From NCBI RefSeq assembly GCF_025352015.1, contig NZ_JANXUG010000011.1:1-40676 (forward strand): a stretch of DNA of 40,676 bases, in the 5' to 3' direction. The position numbers and the translations under genes were made by a program. Under the pieces are notes generated by a model that was not told the DNA's origin, did not search any database, and worked only from the letters and a program-made list of their open reading frames with translations. Position 1 is the first letter of the stretch. The number at the start of each line of letters is the position of its first letter. This document shows positions 8,559 through 16,999 of the stretch, one piece after another. Source of the stretch: Flavobacterium sp. (lineage in GTDB: Bacteria; Bacteroidota; Bacteroidia; Flavobacteriales; Flavobacteriaceae).

Positions 8559-9536
8559 ATGGCTAACATCGAACCAATTTTACAAGAAAACAAAAATCGT
8601 TTTGTGATTTTTCCAATAAAGCATCATGATATTTGGGATTGGTACAAAAAAATGGAAGCCAGCTTTTGGACTGCAGAAGAAATTGATCTGCACCAAGATT
8701 TATCCGATTGGAATAATAAATTAAATGACGATGAAAAATATTTCATCAAACATATTTTGGCTTTTTTCGCCGCTTCAGACGGAATTGTAAACGAGAATTT
8801 AGCGGAAAACTTCGTAAACGAAGTACAATATCCAGAAGCTAAGTTTTTCTATGGTTTTCAAATCATGATGGAAAACATCCACAGTGAAACTTATTCCCTT
8901 TTGATTGATACTTATGTGAAAGATGAAGTAGAAAAAGACAAACTTTTTAACGCTTTAGAGGTTTTTCCTGCTATAAAGAAAAAAGCCGATTGGGCTTTAA
9001 AATGGATTGGCTCTGATTCGTTTGCCGAAAGGCTAATCGCTTTTGCAGCGGTTGAAGGCATCTTTTTCTCTGGCGCGTTTTGTTCCATTTACTGGTTGAA
9101 AAAACGTGGATTAATGCCGGGTTTAACGTTTTCTAACGAATTAATTTCTCGTGACGAAGGAGTTCACTGCGATTTTGCGGTACATTTACACAACCACCAT
9201 TTGGTTAATAAAGTTTCAAAAACAAGAATTACAGAAATAATTACAGACGCATTAGATATTGAGCGTGAATTTATTACCGAATCGCTTCCTGCAAGTTTGA
9301 TAGGAATGAACGCTAATCTAATGACACAATATTTAGAATTCGTTGCCGATAGATTGTTGGTAGAATTAGGTTGTAAAAGAGTTTATAATTCTAACAATCC
9401 ATTTGATTTTATGGACATGATTTCGTTACAAGGAAAAACCAATTTCTTCGAAAAACGTGTTGCCGAATACCAAAAAGCAGGCGTAATGAATTCAGATTCT
9501 GAAGCTGGTAAAATTACTTTCGACGCCGATTTTTAA
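8559..9536 (+). CDS. nrdB: Ribonucleoside-diphosphate reductase class Ia, small (R2) subunit
   Basis: R2 houses the metal centre and tyrosyl radical that start reduction of ribonucleotides to deoxyribonucleotides. The ligand pattern is visible: acidic residues in [10 protein letters not shown] (39-46), ENIHSETY (105-112) with Glu105 and His108, Glu166 in AAVEGIFF, and Glu200/His203 in RDEGVHC. Tyr112 sits four residues after His108, where E. coli has Tyr122, so it should be a radical-bearing enzyme rather than a Tyr-less class Ic form. The 325-residue length is typical for Bacteroidota. nrdA follows after 203 bp. A dGTPase 4 kb downstream acts on the same dNTP pool. Confidence 0.96.
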   Translation: MANIEPILQENKNRFVIFPIKHHDIWDWYKKMEASFWTAEEIDLHQDLSDWNNKLNDDEKYFIKHILAFFAASDGIVNENLAENFVNEVQYPEAKFFYGFQIMMENIHSETYSLLIDTYVKDEVEKDKLFNALEVFPAIKKKADWALKWIGSDSFAERLIAFAAVEGIFFSGAFCSIYWLKKRGLMPGLTFSNELISRDEGVHCDFAVHLHNHHLVNKVSKTRITEIITDALDIEREFITESLPASLIGMNANLMTQYLEFVADRLLVELGCKRVYNSNNPFDFMDMISLQGKTNFFEKRVAEYQKAGVMNSDSEAGKITFDADF

Positions 9537-9602
9537 GCTGAAATTGTTTCAGATTCTCCATAATTTGAAGCGAACCGTTTGGACATTCTTGGAATCCATT
9601 TT

Positions 9603-9655
9603 CCTGCTGTCCGTTACTGTCGTCCAAAAACGACACCACTTCCATCAGGGCTAGG
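9603..9655. repeat. Palindromic intergenic element between nrdB and nrdA
   Basis: TGTCGT (9618-9623) pairs with ACGACA (9630-9635) across a CCAAAA loop. CCTG (9603-9606) and CAGG (9646-9649) can pair outside it, and the end reads TTCCATCAGGGCTAG. The layout resembles dispersed intergenic palindromes I remember from Flavobacterium genomes. No second copy is present in this window, so repeat status rests on memory. Confidence 0.45.
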
Positions 9656-9739
9656 AAGTAAACCATAGCACTAAAAAACCTTAACAAATAACCAGAAAAT
9701 AAGTAAAGGGATTTTCTATTTTCAAAACCTGACAAGAGT

Positions 9740-12160
9740 ATGTATGTAGTAAAAAGAGACGGTCACAAAGAACCGGTAATGTTCGACAAAATTACGGACA
9801 GAATTAAAAAATTATGTTACGGATTGAACGATTTGGTCGACGCAGTAAAAGTAACCATGCGTGTAATCGAGGGATTGTATGACGGTGTAACTACATCAGA
9901 ACTTGACAATTTAGCCGCAGAAACTGCCGCTTCTATGACTATTGCACATCCAGATTATGCACAATTAGCAGCGCGTATTGCAATTTCTAACTTGCATAAA
10001 AACACCAATAAATCCTTCTCGGAAACCATGAAAGAAATGTACTTTTATGTAAATCCAAGAACGAACCAAAAAGCACCCTTATTGTCTGAAGAAGTACATG
10101 AAGCGATTCAGGCAAACGCAGAATATTTAAATTCACACATTATATATAACCGTGATTTCAACTACGATTACTTCGGTTTCAAAACACTTGAACGCTCGTA
10201 TTTGCTAAAAATCAACGGAAAAATTGTGGAGCGTCCGCAACATATGTTGATGCGTGTTGCAGTTGGAATTCACTTAAACGATTTAGAATCGGTAATTGAA
10301 ACTTACGACTTAATGTCGAAAAAATTCTTCACACATGCAACCCCAACCTTGTTCAACGCAGGAACACCAAAACCTCAAATGTCGTCTTGTTTCTTATTGA
10401 CAATGAAAGACGACAGCATCGACGGAATTTACGACACGCTAAAACAAACCGCAAAAATCTCGCAATCGGCAGGAGGAATTGGATTATCAATCCACAACGT
10501 TCGTGCAACAGGATCATACATCCGTGGCACAAACGGAACTTCAAACGGAATTGTTCCAATGTTGCGAGTGTTCAATGATACAGCTCGTTATGTAGATCAA
10601 GGCGGCGGAAAACGTAAAGGAAGTTTTGCTATTTATTTGGAAACTTGGCATGCTGATATTTTTGAATTTTTGGATTTGAAAAAGAATACCGGAAAAGAAG
10701 AAATGCGTGCTAGAGATTTATTCTTTGCAATGTGGACATCAGATTTATTCATGAAACGTGTTCAGGAAGATACGACCTGGACGTTAATGTGTCCAAACGA
10801 ATGCCCAGGATTATGTGATGTTTACGGAGATGAATTCGAAGCATTGTACACTTTATACGAAGCTCAAAACAAAGGAAGAAAAACCATTAAAGCACGTGAG
10901 CTTTGGGAAAAAATCCTCGAATCTCAAATCGAAACAGGAACGCCTTACATGTTGTATAAAGATGCGGCAAACCGTAAATCAAACCAAAAGAATTTGGGAA
11001 CTATCCGTTCGTCAAACCTTTGTACCGAAATCATGGAATATACTTCTGCAGATGAAATTGCAGTGTGTAACTTGGCTTCGATTTCGTTACCAATGTTTGT
11101 TGAAAACGGAGAATTCAACCACCAATTGTTATTCAACGTAACCAAACGTGTAACGAGAAACCTGAACAAAGTAATCGACAGAAATTACTATCCGGTAAAA
11201 GAAGCCGAAAACTCGAACCTGCGCCACCGTCCGGTTGGATTAGGTGTACAAGGGCTGGCTGATGCCTTTATTCTATTGAGAATGCCTTTCACAAGCGATG
11301 AAGCAAAGAAGTTAAATCAAGAAATTTTCGAAACTTTATATTTTGCAGCTGTAACTGCTTCGATGGAAGAAGCCAAAACGGAAGGACCTTATTCGACTTT
11401 CAAAGGTTCACCAATTTCAGAAGGAGAATTCCAACATAACCTTTGGAACATCAAAGACGAGGAGCTTTCAGGTCGTTGGGACTGGGCAGCTTTGAGAAAA
11501 GAAGTGATGAAACATGGTGTGCGGAACTCTTTGTTAGTGGCACCAATGCCAACCGCATCAACCTCACAAATTTTAGGAAATAACGAAGCCTTTGAACCAT
11601 ATACCTCCAACATTTACACACGTCGTGTGTTGTCGGGAGAATTCATAGTGGTCAATAAACATTTGCTGGAGGATTTAGTAAAACGTGGACTTTGGAACGA
11701 AGATTTGAAACAACAACTAATGCGTAACAATGGTTCGGTTCAGGATTTAGATATTCCACAAGACCTGAAGGAACTATACAAAACCGTTTGGGAAATGTCG
11801 ATGAAAGACATCATCGATATGTCGCGCCACAGAGGGTATTTCATTGACCAATCGCAATCCCTGAACTTGTTTATGCAGGATGCAAATTACGCGAAACTTA
11901 CTTCAATGCACTTTTATGCATGGAAAAGCGGACTCAAAACAGGAATGTACTATTTGAGAACCAAAGCAGCAGTTGACGCTATTAAGTTTACGTTAAATAA
12001 CGACAAAAAAGCAGATCCAATAGCTCAAGTTGCAGAACCAGTAGCAGTAGAAGTTGTAGCACCAAATGAAACAGGAGAAATGACTGCCGAAGATTTTAAG
12101 GCAATGGTAGAACAAGCAAGAAATGCAGGTCCTGATGATTGCGAAATGTGTGGATCTTAA
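9740..12160 (+). CDS. nrdA: Ribonucleoside-diphosphate reductase class Ia, large (R1) subunit
   Basis: Catalytic partner of NrdB. An ATP-cone at the N-terminus ([16 protein letters not shown]) provides overall activity control by ATP/dATP. Active-site landmarks are Cys217 in MSSCFLL, the [11 protein letters not shown] loop, NLCTEIMEY around residue 428 (thiyl Cys and Glu), CNLASISLP, and the C-terminal redox pair CEMC at 801-804 that is recharged by thioredoxin or glutaredoxin. The 806 residues are intact. It probably shares a transcript with nrdB, although the 203-bp gap with a palindromic element allows differential expression. The tail before the CxxC is a variable Val/Ala/Glu linker. Confidence 0.97.
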   Translation: MYVVKRDGHKEPVMFDKITDRIKKLCYGLNDLVDAVKVTMRVIEGLYDGVTTSELDNLAAETAASMTIAHPDYAQLAARIAISNLHKNTNKSFSETMKEMYFYVNPRTNQKAPLLSEEVHEAIQANAEYLNSHIIYNRDFNYDYFGFKTLERSYLLKINGKIVERPQHMLMRVAVGIHLNDLESVIETYDLMSKKFFTHATPTLFNAGTPKPQMSSCFLLTMKDDSIDGIYDTLKQTAKISQSAGGIGLSIHNVRATGSYIRGTNGTSNGIVPMLRVFNDTARYVDQGGGKRKGSFAIYLETWHADIFEFLDLKKNTGKEEMRARDLFFAMWTSDLFMKRVQEDTTWTLMCPNECPGLCDVYGDEFEALYTLYEAQNKGRKTIKARELWEKILESQIETGTPYMLYKDAANRKSNQKNLGTIRSSNLCTEIMEYTSADEIAVCNLASISLPMFVENGEFNHQLLFNVTKRVTRNLNKVIDRNYYPVKEAENSNLRHRPVGLGVQGLADAFILLRMPFTSDEAKKLNQEIFETLYFAAVTASMEEAKTEGPYSTFKGSPISEGEFQHNLWNIKDEELSGRWDWAALRKEVMKHGVRNSLLVAPMPTASTSQILGNNEAFEPYTSNIYTRRVLSGEFIVVNKHLLEDLVKRGLWNEDLKQQLMRNNGSVQDLDIPQDLKELYKTVWEMSMKDIIDMSRHRGYFIDQSQSLNLFMQDANYAKLTSMHFYAWKSGLKTGMYYLRTKAAVDAIKFTLNNDKKADPIAQVAEPVAVEVVAPNETGEMTAEDFKAMVEQARNAGPDDCEMCGS

Positions 12161-12191
12161 GAAGAAAATAGAATAAAGAAAATAGAACAAA

Positions 12192-12217
12192 AAACAGCTG
12201 TCGATTGATAGCTGTTT
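12192..12217 (+). terminator. Hairpin after nrdA, probable terminator
   Basis: AAACAGCT and AGCTGTTT pair across a 10-nt loop, followed by a short, broken T-stretch (TTTATT). Weak as an intrinsic terminator, but it stands right after nrdA. Confidence 0.5.
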
Positions 12218-12264
12218 ATTAGTATTTTTAGGAGCTATTACCCGCTATCGGCAGTATCTTTTTT

Positions 12265-12293
12265 GTCACAGCGAGCGCAGTCGAGATGCTTGA
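12265..12293. repeat. Remnant of a dispersed intergenic motif (GTCACAGCGAGCGCAGTCGA)
   Basis: A GC-richer patch in AT-rich intergenic DNA, reading GTCACAGCGAGCGCAGTCGA then GATGC. It resembles a short motif I recall from intergenic regions in many Bacteroidota genomes. Only this copy occurs here. Confidence 0.35.
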
Positions 12294-12338
12294 TTTAGAA
12301 AAAGTATACTTATTATCGGGGTTAAAAAAATAAACAGT

Positions 12339-12569
12339 ATGTCAAAAGAAAAAGGAGTTTACACAGGAATTATAGAAAAAGATGCAGACGGAAATTATTT
12401 TTGCGGAGAATATTTATTGGATTATAAATACACTGAAGCCAGTTTTAAACTAGGTGACGAAATCAACATCAAAACCGTAATAGCAAATCCAAGTGATAAG
12501 AGCTATAATCAATACCCAAAGAAATCGCGTAATTTTTTCTTAGCAAACCAAAAAGGACTACCAGAATGA
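12339..12569 (+). CDS. Small hypothetical protein
   Basis: 76 residues, no signal peptide, no membrane segment. I do not recognise the family. The N-terminal YTGIIEKDADGNYFCGEYLLDY looks like a small beta-sheet with one Cys; the C-terminus is Lys/Tyr/Pro-rich. Its last four bases overlap the start of the RDD gene (ATGA), indicating co-translation. A dispersed intergenic motif lies upstream. Real coding is supported by the overlap and by sensible composition. Confidence 0.6.
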   Translation: MSKEKGVYTGIIEKDADGNYFCGEYLLDYKYTEASFKLGDEINIKTVIANPSDKSYNQYPKKSRNFFLANQKGLPE

Positions 12570-13072
12570 GTGGAACTATTCAAACGCAATTTCAGATAAC
12601 AGATGAGTTGATAGCTACACACAAACAACGATTCTCCAATTGGTTCATAGATTTGATAGTACAAGTTATTTTCTTGTTCCTGATTTTGGTTTTTATAACA
12701 GCGATAGCATTGTCTAATGGCAATAAAGAATTTATGGTAAGTTTTGTAAAAAATGACATCGCTCAATATACTGTCGTTACGTGTACATCTTTATTGTACT
12801 ATAATTTTTTTGAAATTTTCTTTGCCAAAACATTCGGTAAATTCATAACACAAACTGTCGTTGTAGACATCAATGGTGATAAACCGCATCATGAAACCAT
12901 TTTAATAAGGTCACTTTGCCGATTGATTCCGTTTGAAATACTTTCTTTTATAACAATGCCAGCCCGAGGTTGGCATGATAGCCTGTCAAAAACATATGTC
13001 GTTGATAAAAGATTACTCGACCAATCGAAACGTAAATTTCATAATTCAGAAGAAACAAAATCCGTGGAATAA
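12566..13072 (+). CDS. RDD family integral membrane protein
   Basis: 168 residues. Two clear membrane segments (about residues 27-50 and 64-85) and a third hydrophobic stretch near 118-130. The RDD pattern is visible in RFSNWFIDLIV at the first helix, KTFGKFITQTVVVD after the second, and the closing RGWHDSLSKTYVVD. RDD proteins are small inner-membrane proteins; some have been reported as ion antiporters, but most have no assigned role. It starts inside the stop of the 76-residue gene and ends 2 bp before the acetyltransferase, so the three form a tight operon. Confidence 0.82.
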   Translation: MSGTIQTQFQITDELIATHKQRFSNWFIDLIVQVIFLFLILVFITAIALSNGNKEFMVSFVKNDIAQYTVVTCTSLLYYNFFEIFFAKTFGKFITQTVVVDINGDKPHHETILIRSLCRLIPFEILSFITMPARGWHDSLSKTYVVDKRLLDQSKRKFHNSEETKSVE

Positions 13073-13074
13073 AG

Positions 13075-13527
13075 ATGATTACGCTCAAAAGAACAACTTC
13101 CGATAACGTACATTTTGGTAATTTAGTTATCCAATTAGACGCTTATTTGAAAATTTTGGACGGTGACGATCATGCTTTTTATGCCCAGTTTAATAAAACC
13201 AGTTTGCTTAAAAATGCCGTTATTTGTTTTGATGATGACATCGCAGTTGGCATTGGGGCTTATAAAGAATTTGAACCCAAAGTTGCCGAAATCAAACGAA
13301 TGTACACCCCGCCAGAATACCGAGGAAAAGGAATAGCAAAAGCCATTTTAACCGAACTGGAAGTCTGGGCAAGAGAAGAAAGTTATACAACTTCAATACT
13401 CGAAACTGGTTATTTGCAAGTTGATGCTATTGGATTGTATCAAAAATTAGGATACACTGTGATTGAAAACTTTGGGCAATATAAAGGCATGGAGAATAGT
13501 GTTTGTATGAAGAAACTTTTAAAGTAA
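13075..13527 (+). CDS. GNAT family N-acetyltransferase
   Basis: 150 residues, single GNAT fold. The acetyl-CoA loop RGKGIA is at 83-88 after the strand AEIKRMYTPPEY, and the C-terminal LETGYLQVDAIGLYQKLGY is typical of small-molecule or peptide acetyltransferases of this type. The substrate cannot be told. It is the last gene of a three-gene unit with the 76-residue protein and the RDD protein; dgt starts 41 bp later and may be cotranscribed. Confidence 0.88.
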   Translation: MITLKRTTSDNVHFGNLVIQLDAYLKILDGDDHAFYAQFNKTSLLKNAVICFDDDIAVGIGAYKEFEPKVAEIKRMYTPPEYRGKGIAKAILTELEVWAREESYTTSILETGYLQVDAIGLYQKLGYTVIENFGQYKGMENSVCMKKLLK

Positions 13528-13568
13528 CATTATATTCGTATATCTAATATTTTAAATTTAAAATTTCA

Positions 13569-14903
13569 ATGAATTGGGAACAACTTTTATCACTAAAACG
13601 CCAAGGCGATATCAGCAAACGTTTACGTATTGAGCAAGACGACACCCGTCTCGGCTTCGAAGTAGATTATGACCGTATAATTTTTTCGTCGGCTTTCCGA
13701 AGTCTACAAGATAAAACCCAAGTCATTCCACTCTCGAAAACCGATTTTGTGCATACACGATTAACGCACAGTCTGGAAGTTTCGGTAGTGGGTCGTTCTA
13801 TAGGAAGGCTGGTTGGTAAAAAAATCATCGAAAAATACCCGCATCTTAAGGAAGTGCACGGCTATCACATGAACGATTTTGGCGCAATCGTTGCCGCAGC
13901 AGCTTTGGCACACGATATAGGAAATCCGCCTTTTGGACATTCAGGAGAAAAAGCCATTGGCGAATATTTCTCTATTGGGAAAGGCCAACAATACAAAGAC
14001 CAATTAACAGATAAACAATGGCAGGATTTAATCGATTTTGAAGGGAATGCCAATGGTTTTTCGGTGTTAACGAGTTCGCGACCCGGAATAGAGGGAAGTC
14101 TGCGTTTATCCTATGCTACGCTTGGAGCTTTCACTAAATATCCAAAGGAAAGTTTACCCAAAAAACCAACCAAAAACAGTGCAGACAAAAAATATGGTTT
14201 CTTCCAAACCGACAAAGATTTTTTTAAAGAAGTTGCCACAGAACTGGGAATGATTTCCAATAAAATCGGAAATGATATTGGTTATGAGCGTCATCCATTG
14301 GCTTTTTTGGTTGAAGCTGCTGATGATATTTGCTACACGATTATTGATTTTGAAGACGGTATAAATCTAGGTCTGGTTTCCGAAGATTTTGCTTTGGAAT
14401 ATTTAATAAAATTGGTTAAAAACACTATTGACACTGCCAAGTATCAAACTTTAACCACAAAAGAAGATAGAATTAGTTATTTGAGAGCGTTGGCAATAGG
14501 TAATTTAATCAACGATGCAGTCAACGTTTTTATCGAAAACGAAGATGCCATTCTAAAAGGACAATTCCATTTTGCCTTAACCGATAAAAGCAAGTATAAA
14601 GCCCAAATGGATGACATTATCAAGTTGAGCGTTAAGAACATTTATCAAAGCCGGGAAGTCATTGAAAAAGAATTATCGGGTTATCAAATCATCAATAATC
14701 TTTTGGATAAATTCATCACAGCGTATAACAACAACCACGAAGGAAAAGCTACTAATTACGATAAATTGCTATTGAAAATTTTGCCCGAAAAGCATCATCT
14801 GGAAAAAGAAAGTCTGTATGAAAGATTGCTTCACATTTGCCATTTCATTTCGATGTTAACGGATGGGAAAGCAGTTTTGTATAACAAGATTGTAACGGCT
14901 TAA
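13569..14903 (+). CDS. dgt: Deoxyguanosinetriphosphate triphosphohydrolase (dGTPase)
   Basis: An HD-domain enzyme that removes the whole triphosphate from dGTP or other dNTPs. Metal ligands are visible as His67 (LTHSLE), the His115-Asp116 pair in ALAHDIGNPPFGHSGE with His124, and a later Asp in EAADDICYTIIDFEDG. The 444-residue length fits the Bacteroidota branch of the family. Together with nrdAB upstream it would balance dNTP pools, and such enzymes can also limit phage replication; both are inferences. Its TAA overlaps the stop of the convergent XRE gene by 4 bp. Confidence 0.93.
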   Translation: MNWEQLLSLKRQGDISKRLRIEQDDTRLGFEVDYDRIIFSSAFRSLQDKTQVIPLSKTDFVHTRLTHSLEVSVVGRSIGRLVGKKIIEKYPHLKEVHGYHMNDFGAIVAAAALAHDIGNPPFGHSGEKAIGEYFSIGKGQQYKDQLTDKQWQDLIDFEGNANGFSVLTSSRPGIEGSLRLSYATLGAFTKYPKESLPKKPTKNSADKKYGFFQTDKDFFKEVATELGMISNKIGNDIGYERHPLAFLVEAADDICYTIIDFEDGINLGLVSEDFALEYLIKLVKNTIDTAKYQTLTTKEDRISYLRALAIGNLINDAVNVFIENEDAILKGQFHFALTDKSKYKAQMDDIIKLSVKNIYQSREVIEKELSGYQIINNLLDKFITAYNNNHEGKATNYDKLLLKILPEKHHLEKESLYERLLHICHFISMLTDGKAVLYNKIVTA

Positions 14904-15283
14904 TTACTTTTAATTTTGTTGATTATAGCTTTTTGCTGTTGAATTATTTCTTTTAACTCTAATATTAACATAGCTTTTTCGTTAATGCTCTGATTGAATT
15001 GTTCAACAATTTTCTCCGAAAGTTCTATATGTTGTGTTTCTGCTAAATATCCTGTAGCATTGGGTTTGTTTATTTGTTTATATTTTACTTCATCAATAAA
15101 ATAATTGAAATCGACTTCAAAAACTTTACATATTTTATCCATTAATAGAAAATCTATCTTCTTTGTATCTCCATTTTCAATCAATCCTAAAGTATTTTGA
15201 GCAATGCCAAGCTGACTAACTAGTACAGTTTGAGAAATATTTTTATGCTCTCTTAATCGCTTAATCTTCGTTCCAATATCCAT
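14900..15283 (-). CDS. XRE-family HTH transcriptional regulator
   Basis: 127 residues. Residues 5-60 are a Cro/CI-type helix-turn-helix (IKRLREHKNISQTVLVSQLG then IAQNTLGLIENG). The C-terminal 40 residues form a probable coiled coil (ILELKEIIQQQKAIINKIK) for dimerisation. It is divergent from a lipoprotein gene, and a perfect 12-bp palindrome at 15320-15331 lies between them and is a fair operator candidate for self- and neighbour regulation. Stop codons overlap those of dgt, showing a compact insertion at this spot. Target genes are inferred from position only. Confidence 0.85.
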   Translation of the reverse strand: MDIGTKIKRLREHKNISQTVLVSQLGIAQNTLGLIENGDTKKIDFLLMDKICKVFEVDFNYFIDEVKYKQINKPNATGYLAETQHIELSEKIVEQFNQSINEKAMLILELKEIIQQQKAIINKIKSN

Positions 15284-15319
15284 AAGTAAGAAAAATTATC
15301 ATTTTGTTGCTCAAAAATG

Positions 15320-15331
15320 GCAATTAATTGC
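15320..15331. promoter_or_regulatory. Perfect 12-bp palindrome, candidate XRE operator
   Basis: GCAATTAATTGC is fully self-complementary and sits in the 139-bp gap between the divergent XRE regulator and lipoprotein genes. Just before the lipoprotein gene, two copies of a T-run followed by AACCATT (from about 15381 and 15394) form a further short direct repeat. Confidence 0.4.
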
Positions 15332-15422
15332 TTATGATAGACAGGTTTTTTATGCAAATTTGTAAAGAAGCTTCTGTTATTTTTTTTAACCATTTTTTTT
15401 AACCATTTAATTCCTAATTTTT

Positions 15423-16055
15423 ATGAAAACAAAATTTATTATTAGATTATCTATTGTGTCTGTATTTTTGCTTTTATTAATGGGTTGTAGCAACGATGAA
15501 AACAACAAAAACATTAGTGAAAACGCTAAGGTAAACAACTATTTAGCAAGATTTTACAAGAAAAATTTTCATATTGGTAACTCTGTAGAAGCAGCAATTG
15601 TAAAATCTCCTGCTTTGTCACTTGCTAAAACAACCCAAGCAAAATCAGAAGAATATGAAGGCATCAAACTTACCGAAGTTTTTGTTGGTGAGGATGAACG
15701 AGCAAGAGGATATATTGTCACAGACAAAGTCACAGATGAATTCCTTTATTTTGTAGACGTTGATAGAGAAAATTACAAATTAACCGCTGTTGATATATTA
15801 GAAAATGAAATTAAAATAAAAGATAATATTAATATGCTTGAAGAATGGGCTAGTAGTAATAAGTTAGACTTGATTAAATTATTAGACGAATATAATCAAG
15901 AATTTAACTCAGGAACTAGTATACAAAGAAAATTTTGGGGATGGACAGGTCCGAGAAATGTTGGTGGATGTGATGAAGGTTGGCAAACAACCGTAAATAC
16001 ACATTATATCCTTGGGATAATAGATCAAATTGTGTATAATGAAGTAAGATGTTAA
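15423..16055 (+). CDS. Lipoprotein of unknown function with Cys-containing C-terminal module
   Basis: 210 residues. The lipoprotein signal LLLLMGC places the acylated Cys at residue 22, followed by SNDEN, so it is anchored to a membrane. The middle (about 75-140) is a mixed acidic domain with the strand-like YIVTDKVTDEFLYFVDVD. The end is distinctive: GWTGPRNVGGCDEGWQ and then a final Cys as the very last residue, so a disulphide between the two late Cys residues is possible. I do not recognise the family. It is divergent from the XRE regulator and followed after 27 bp by the CarboxypepD_reg-like protein, likely in one operon. Confidence 0.65.
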   Translation: MKTKFIIRLSIVSVFLLLLMGCSNDENNKNISENAKVNNYLARFYKKNFHIGNSVEAAIVKSPALSLAKTTQAKSEEYEGIKLTEVFVGEDERARGYIVTDKVTDEFLYFVDVDRENYKLTAVDILENEIKIKDNINMLEEWASSNKLDLIKLLDEYNQEFNSGTSIQRKFWGWTGPRNVGGCDEGWQTTVNTHYILGIIDQIVYNEVRC

Positions 16056-16082
16056 CACTTAATTCTTAAGAAATAAAATCTA

Positions 16083-16976
16083 ATGTTGAATTTTTTTTCC
16101 CCTATTATACTTTTTCTATTTAGTTTTTGTTGTAATTCTCAAAAATTAATTGTTCAGGATGCTAAAACAAAAAAAACGATTTCGTTTGTTAATTATTTTT
16201 TATACCAAGATGAGAAATTAGTTACTGGAGGATATTGTTCTGAAGATGGAGTAATACAATTAAATTCAGAGATTTTATTTAATAAAATTAAACTCTCTTG
16301 CATTGGATATGAAAATCTTGAAATATCTAAAAACATTATAAATAATGATACACTGTTGCTAACACCAGCAGTGTATCCTCTTAAAGAAGTGGTGGTTAAA
16401 ACAAATAAAAAGGATGAATTTGTTAATTTAGGATATATAAAAAGTAAAAGGAAGACATGGCTTACTGCTATTAAAGGCATGAAGATATGTGCTTTTATTG
16501 ACAATCCATTTCATGAAACTAAATTAATCCATTCTTTTTTATTTAAAATCTGCAATAACAATTCTACTAAATTGGGATTCAAGTTGCATCTTTTTGAAAA
16601 AGATTCACTTACAAATAATCCGGGGAAGGAATTGCTGAAACAAGATATAATAGTAATTTTAGATGGGAAAAGTAATAAAGACATAGAAAATATTATCTCT
16701 CAATATAATATTGATTTCCCTGCCCAAGGAGCTTTTGTTGGTATTGAATGGTTTGGAGTATTAAATGAAGAAAACAATGATTTTAAAGATGTAGATTCCC
16801 AAAATGGTTATATAGAAATTAACGATGATGCTAAAGAATTTAGTACTTTTCAAAAAGATGTTTTTTCCTTTTATCCATGGAAGAATATGGAAAAATTTAA
16901 AAAACTAAGTGAAGAATATACTAGCTTCAAAAACTGTCCAACCGCATCCTTTGGTATAAAAATTTATAAGATTTGA
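16083..16976 (+). CDS. Secreted CarboxypepD_reg-like domain protein
   Basis: 297 residues. An N-terminal hydrophobic signal (to about residue 20, ending CCNSQ) is followed by a carboxypeptidase-regulatory-like beta-sandwich at about 22-105. It has the typical features LIVQDAKTKKTISFVN, a SEDGVIQL turn, and IKLSCIGYENLEIS, closing with LKEVVVKTN, as seen in front of many TonB-dependent receptors in Bacteroidota. No barrel follows; the remaining 190 residues form an unrecognised domain with several Cys. It could sit at the outer membrane or in the periplasm. Convergent with dxs, with only 23 bp between. Confidence 0.72.
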   Translation: MLNFFSPIILFLFSFCCNSQKLIVQDAKTKKTISFVNYFLYQDEKLVTGGYCSEDGVIQLNSEILFNKIKLSCIGYENLEISKNIINNDTLLLTPAVYPLKEVVVKTNKKDEFVNLGYIKSKRKTWLTAIKGMKICAFIDNPFHETKLIHSFLFKICNNNSTKLGFKLHLFEKDSLTNNPGKELLKQDIIVILDGKSNKDIENIISQYNIDFPAQGAFVGIEWFGVLNEENNDFKDVDSQNGYIEINDDAKEFSTFQKDVFSFYPWKNMEKFKKLSEEYTSFKNCPTASFGIKIYKI

Positions 16977-16999
16977 TTCATTCAAATCAAACCATTTTT

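Noticed and set aside
9514..9735. 73-residue gene on the minus strand in the nrdB-nrdA gap
   Set aside because: It starts in the nrdA leader, crosses the palindromic element and runs into the end of nrdB; no family resemblance and poor composition.
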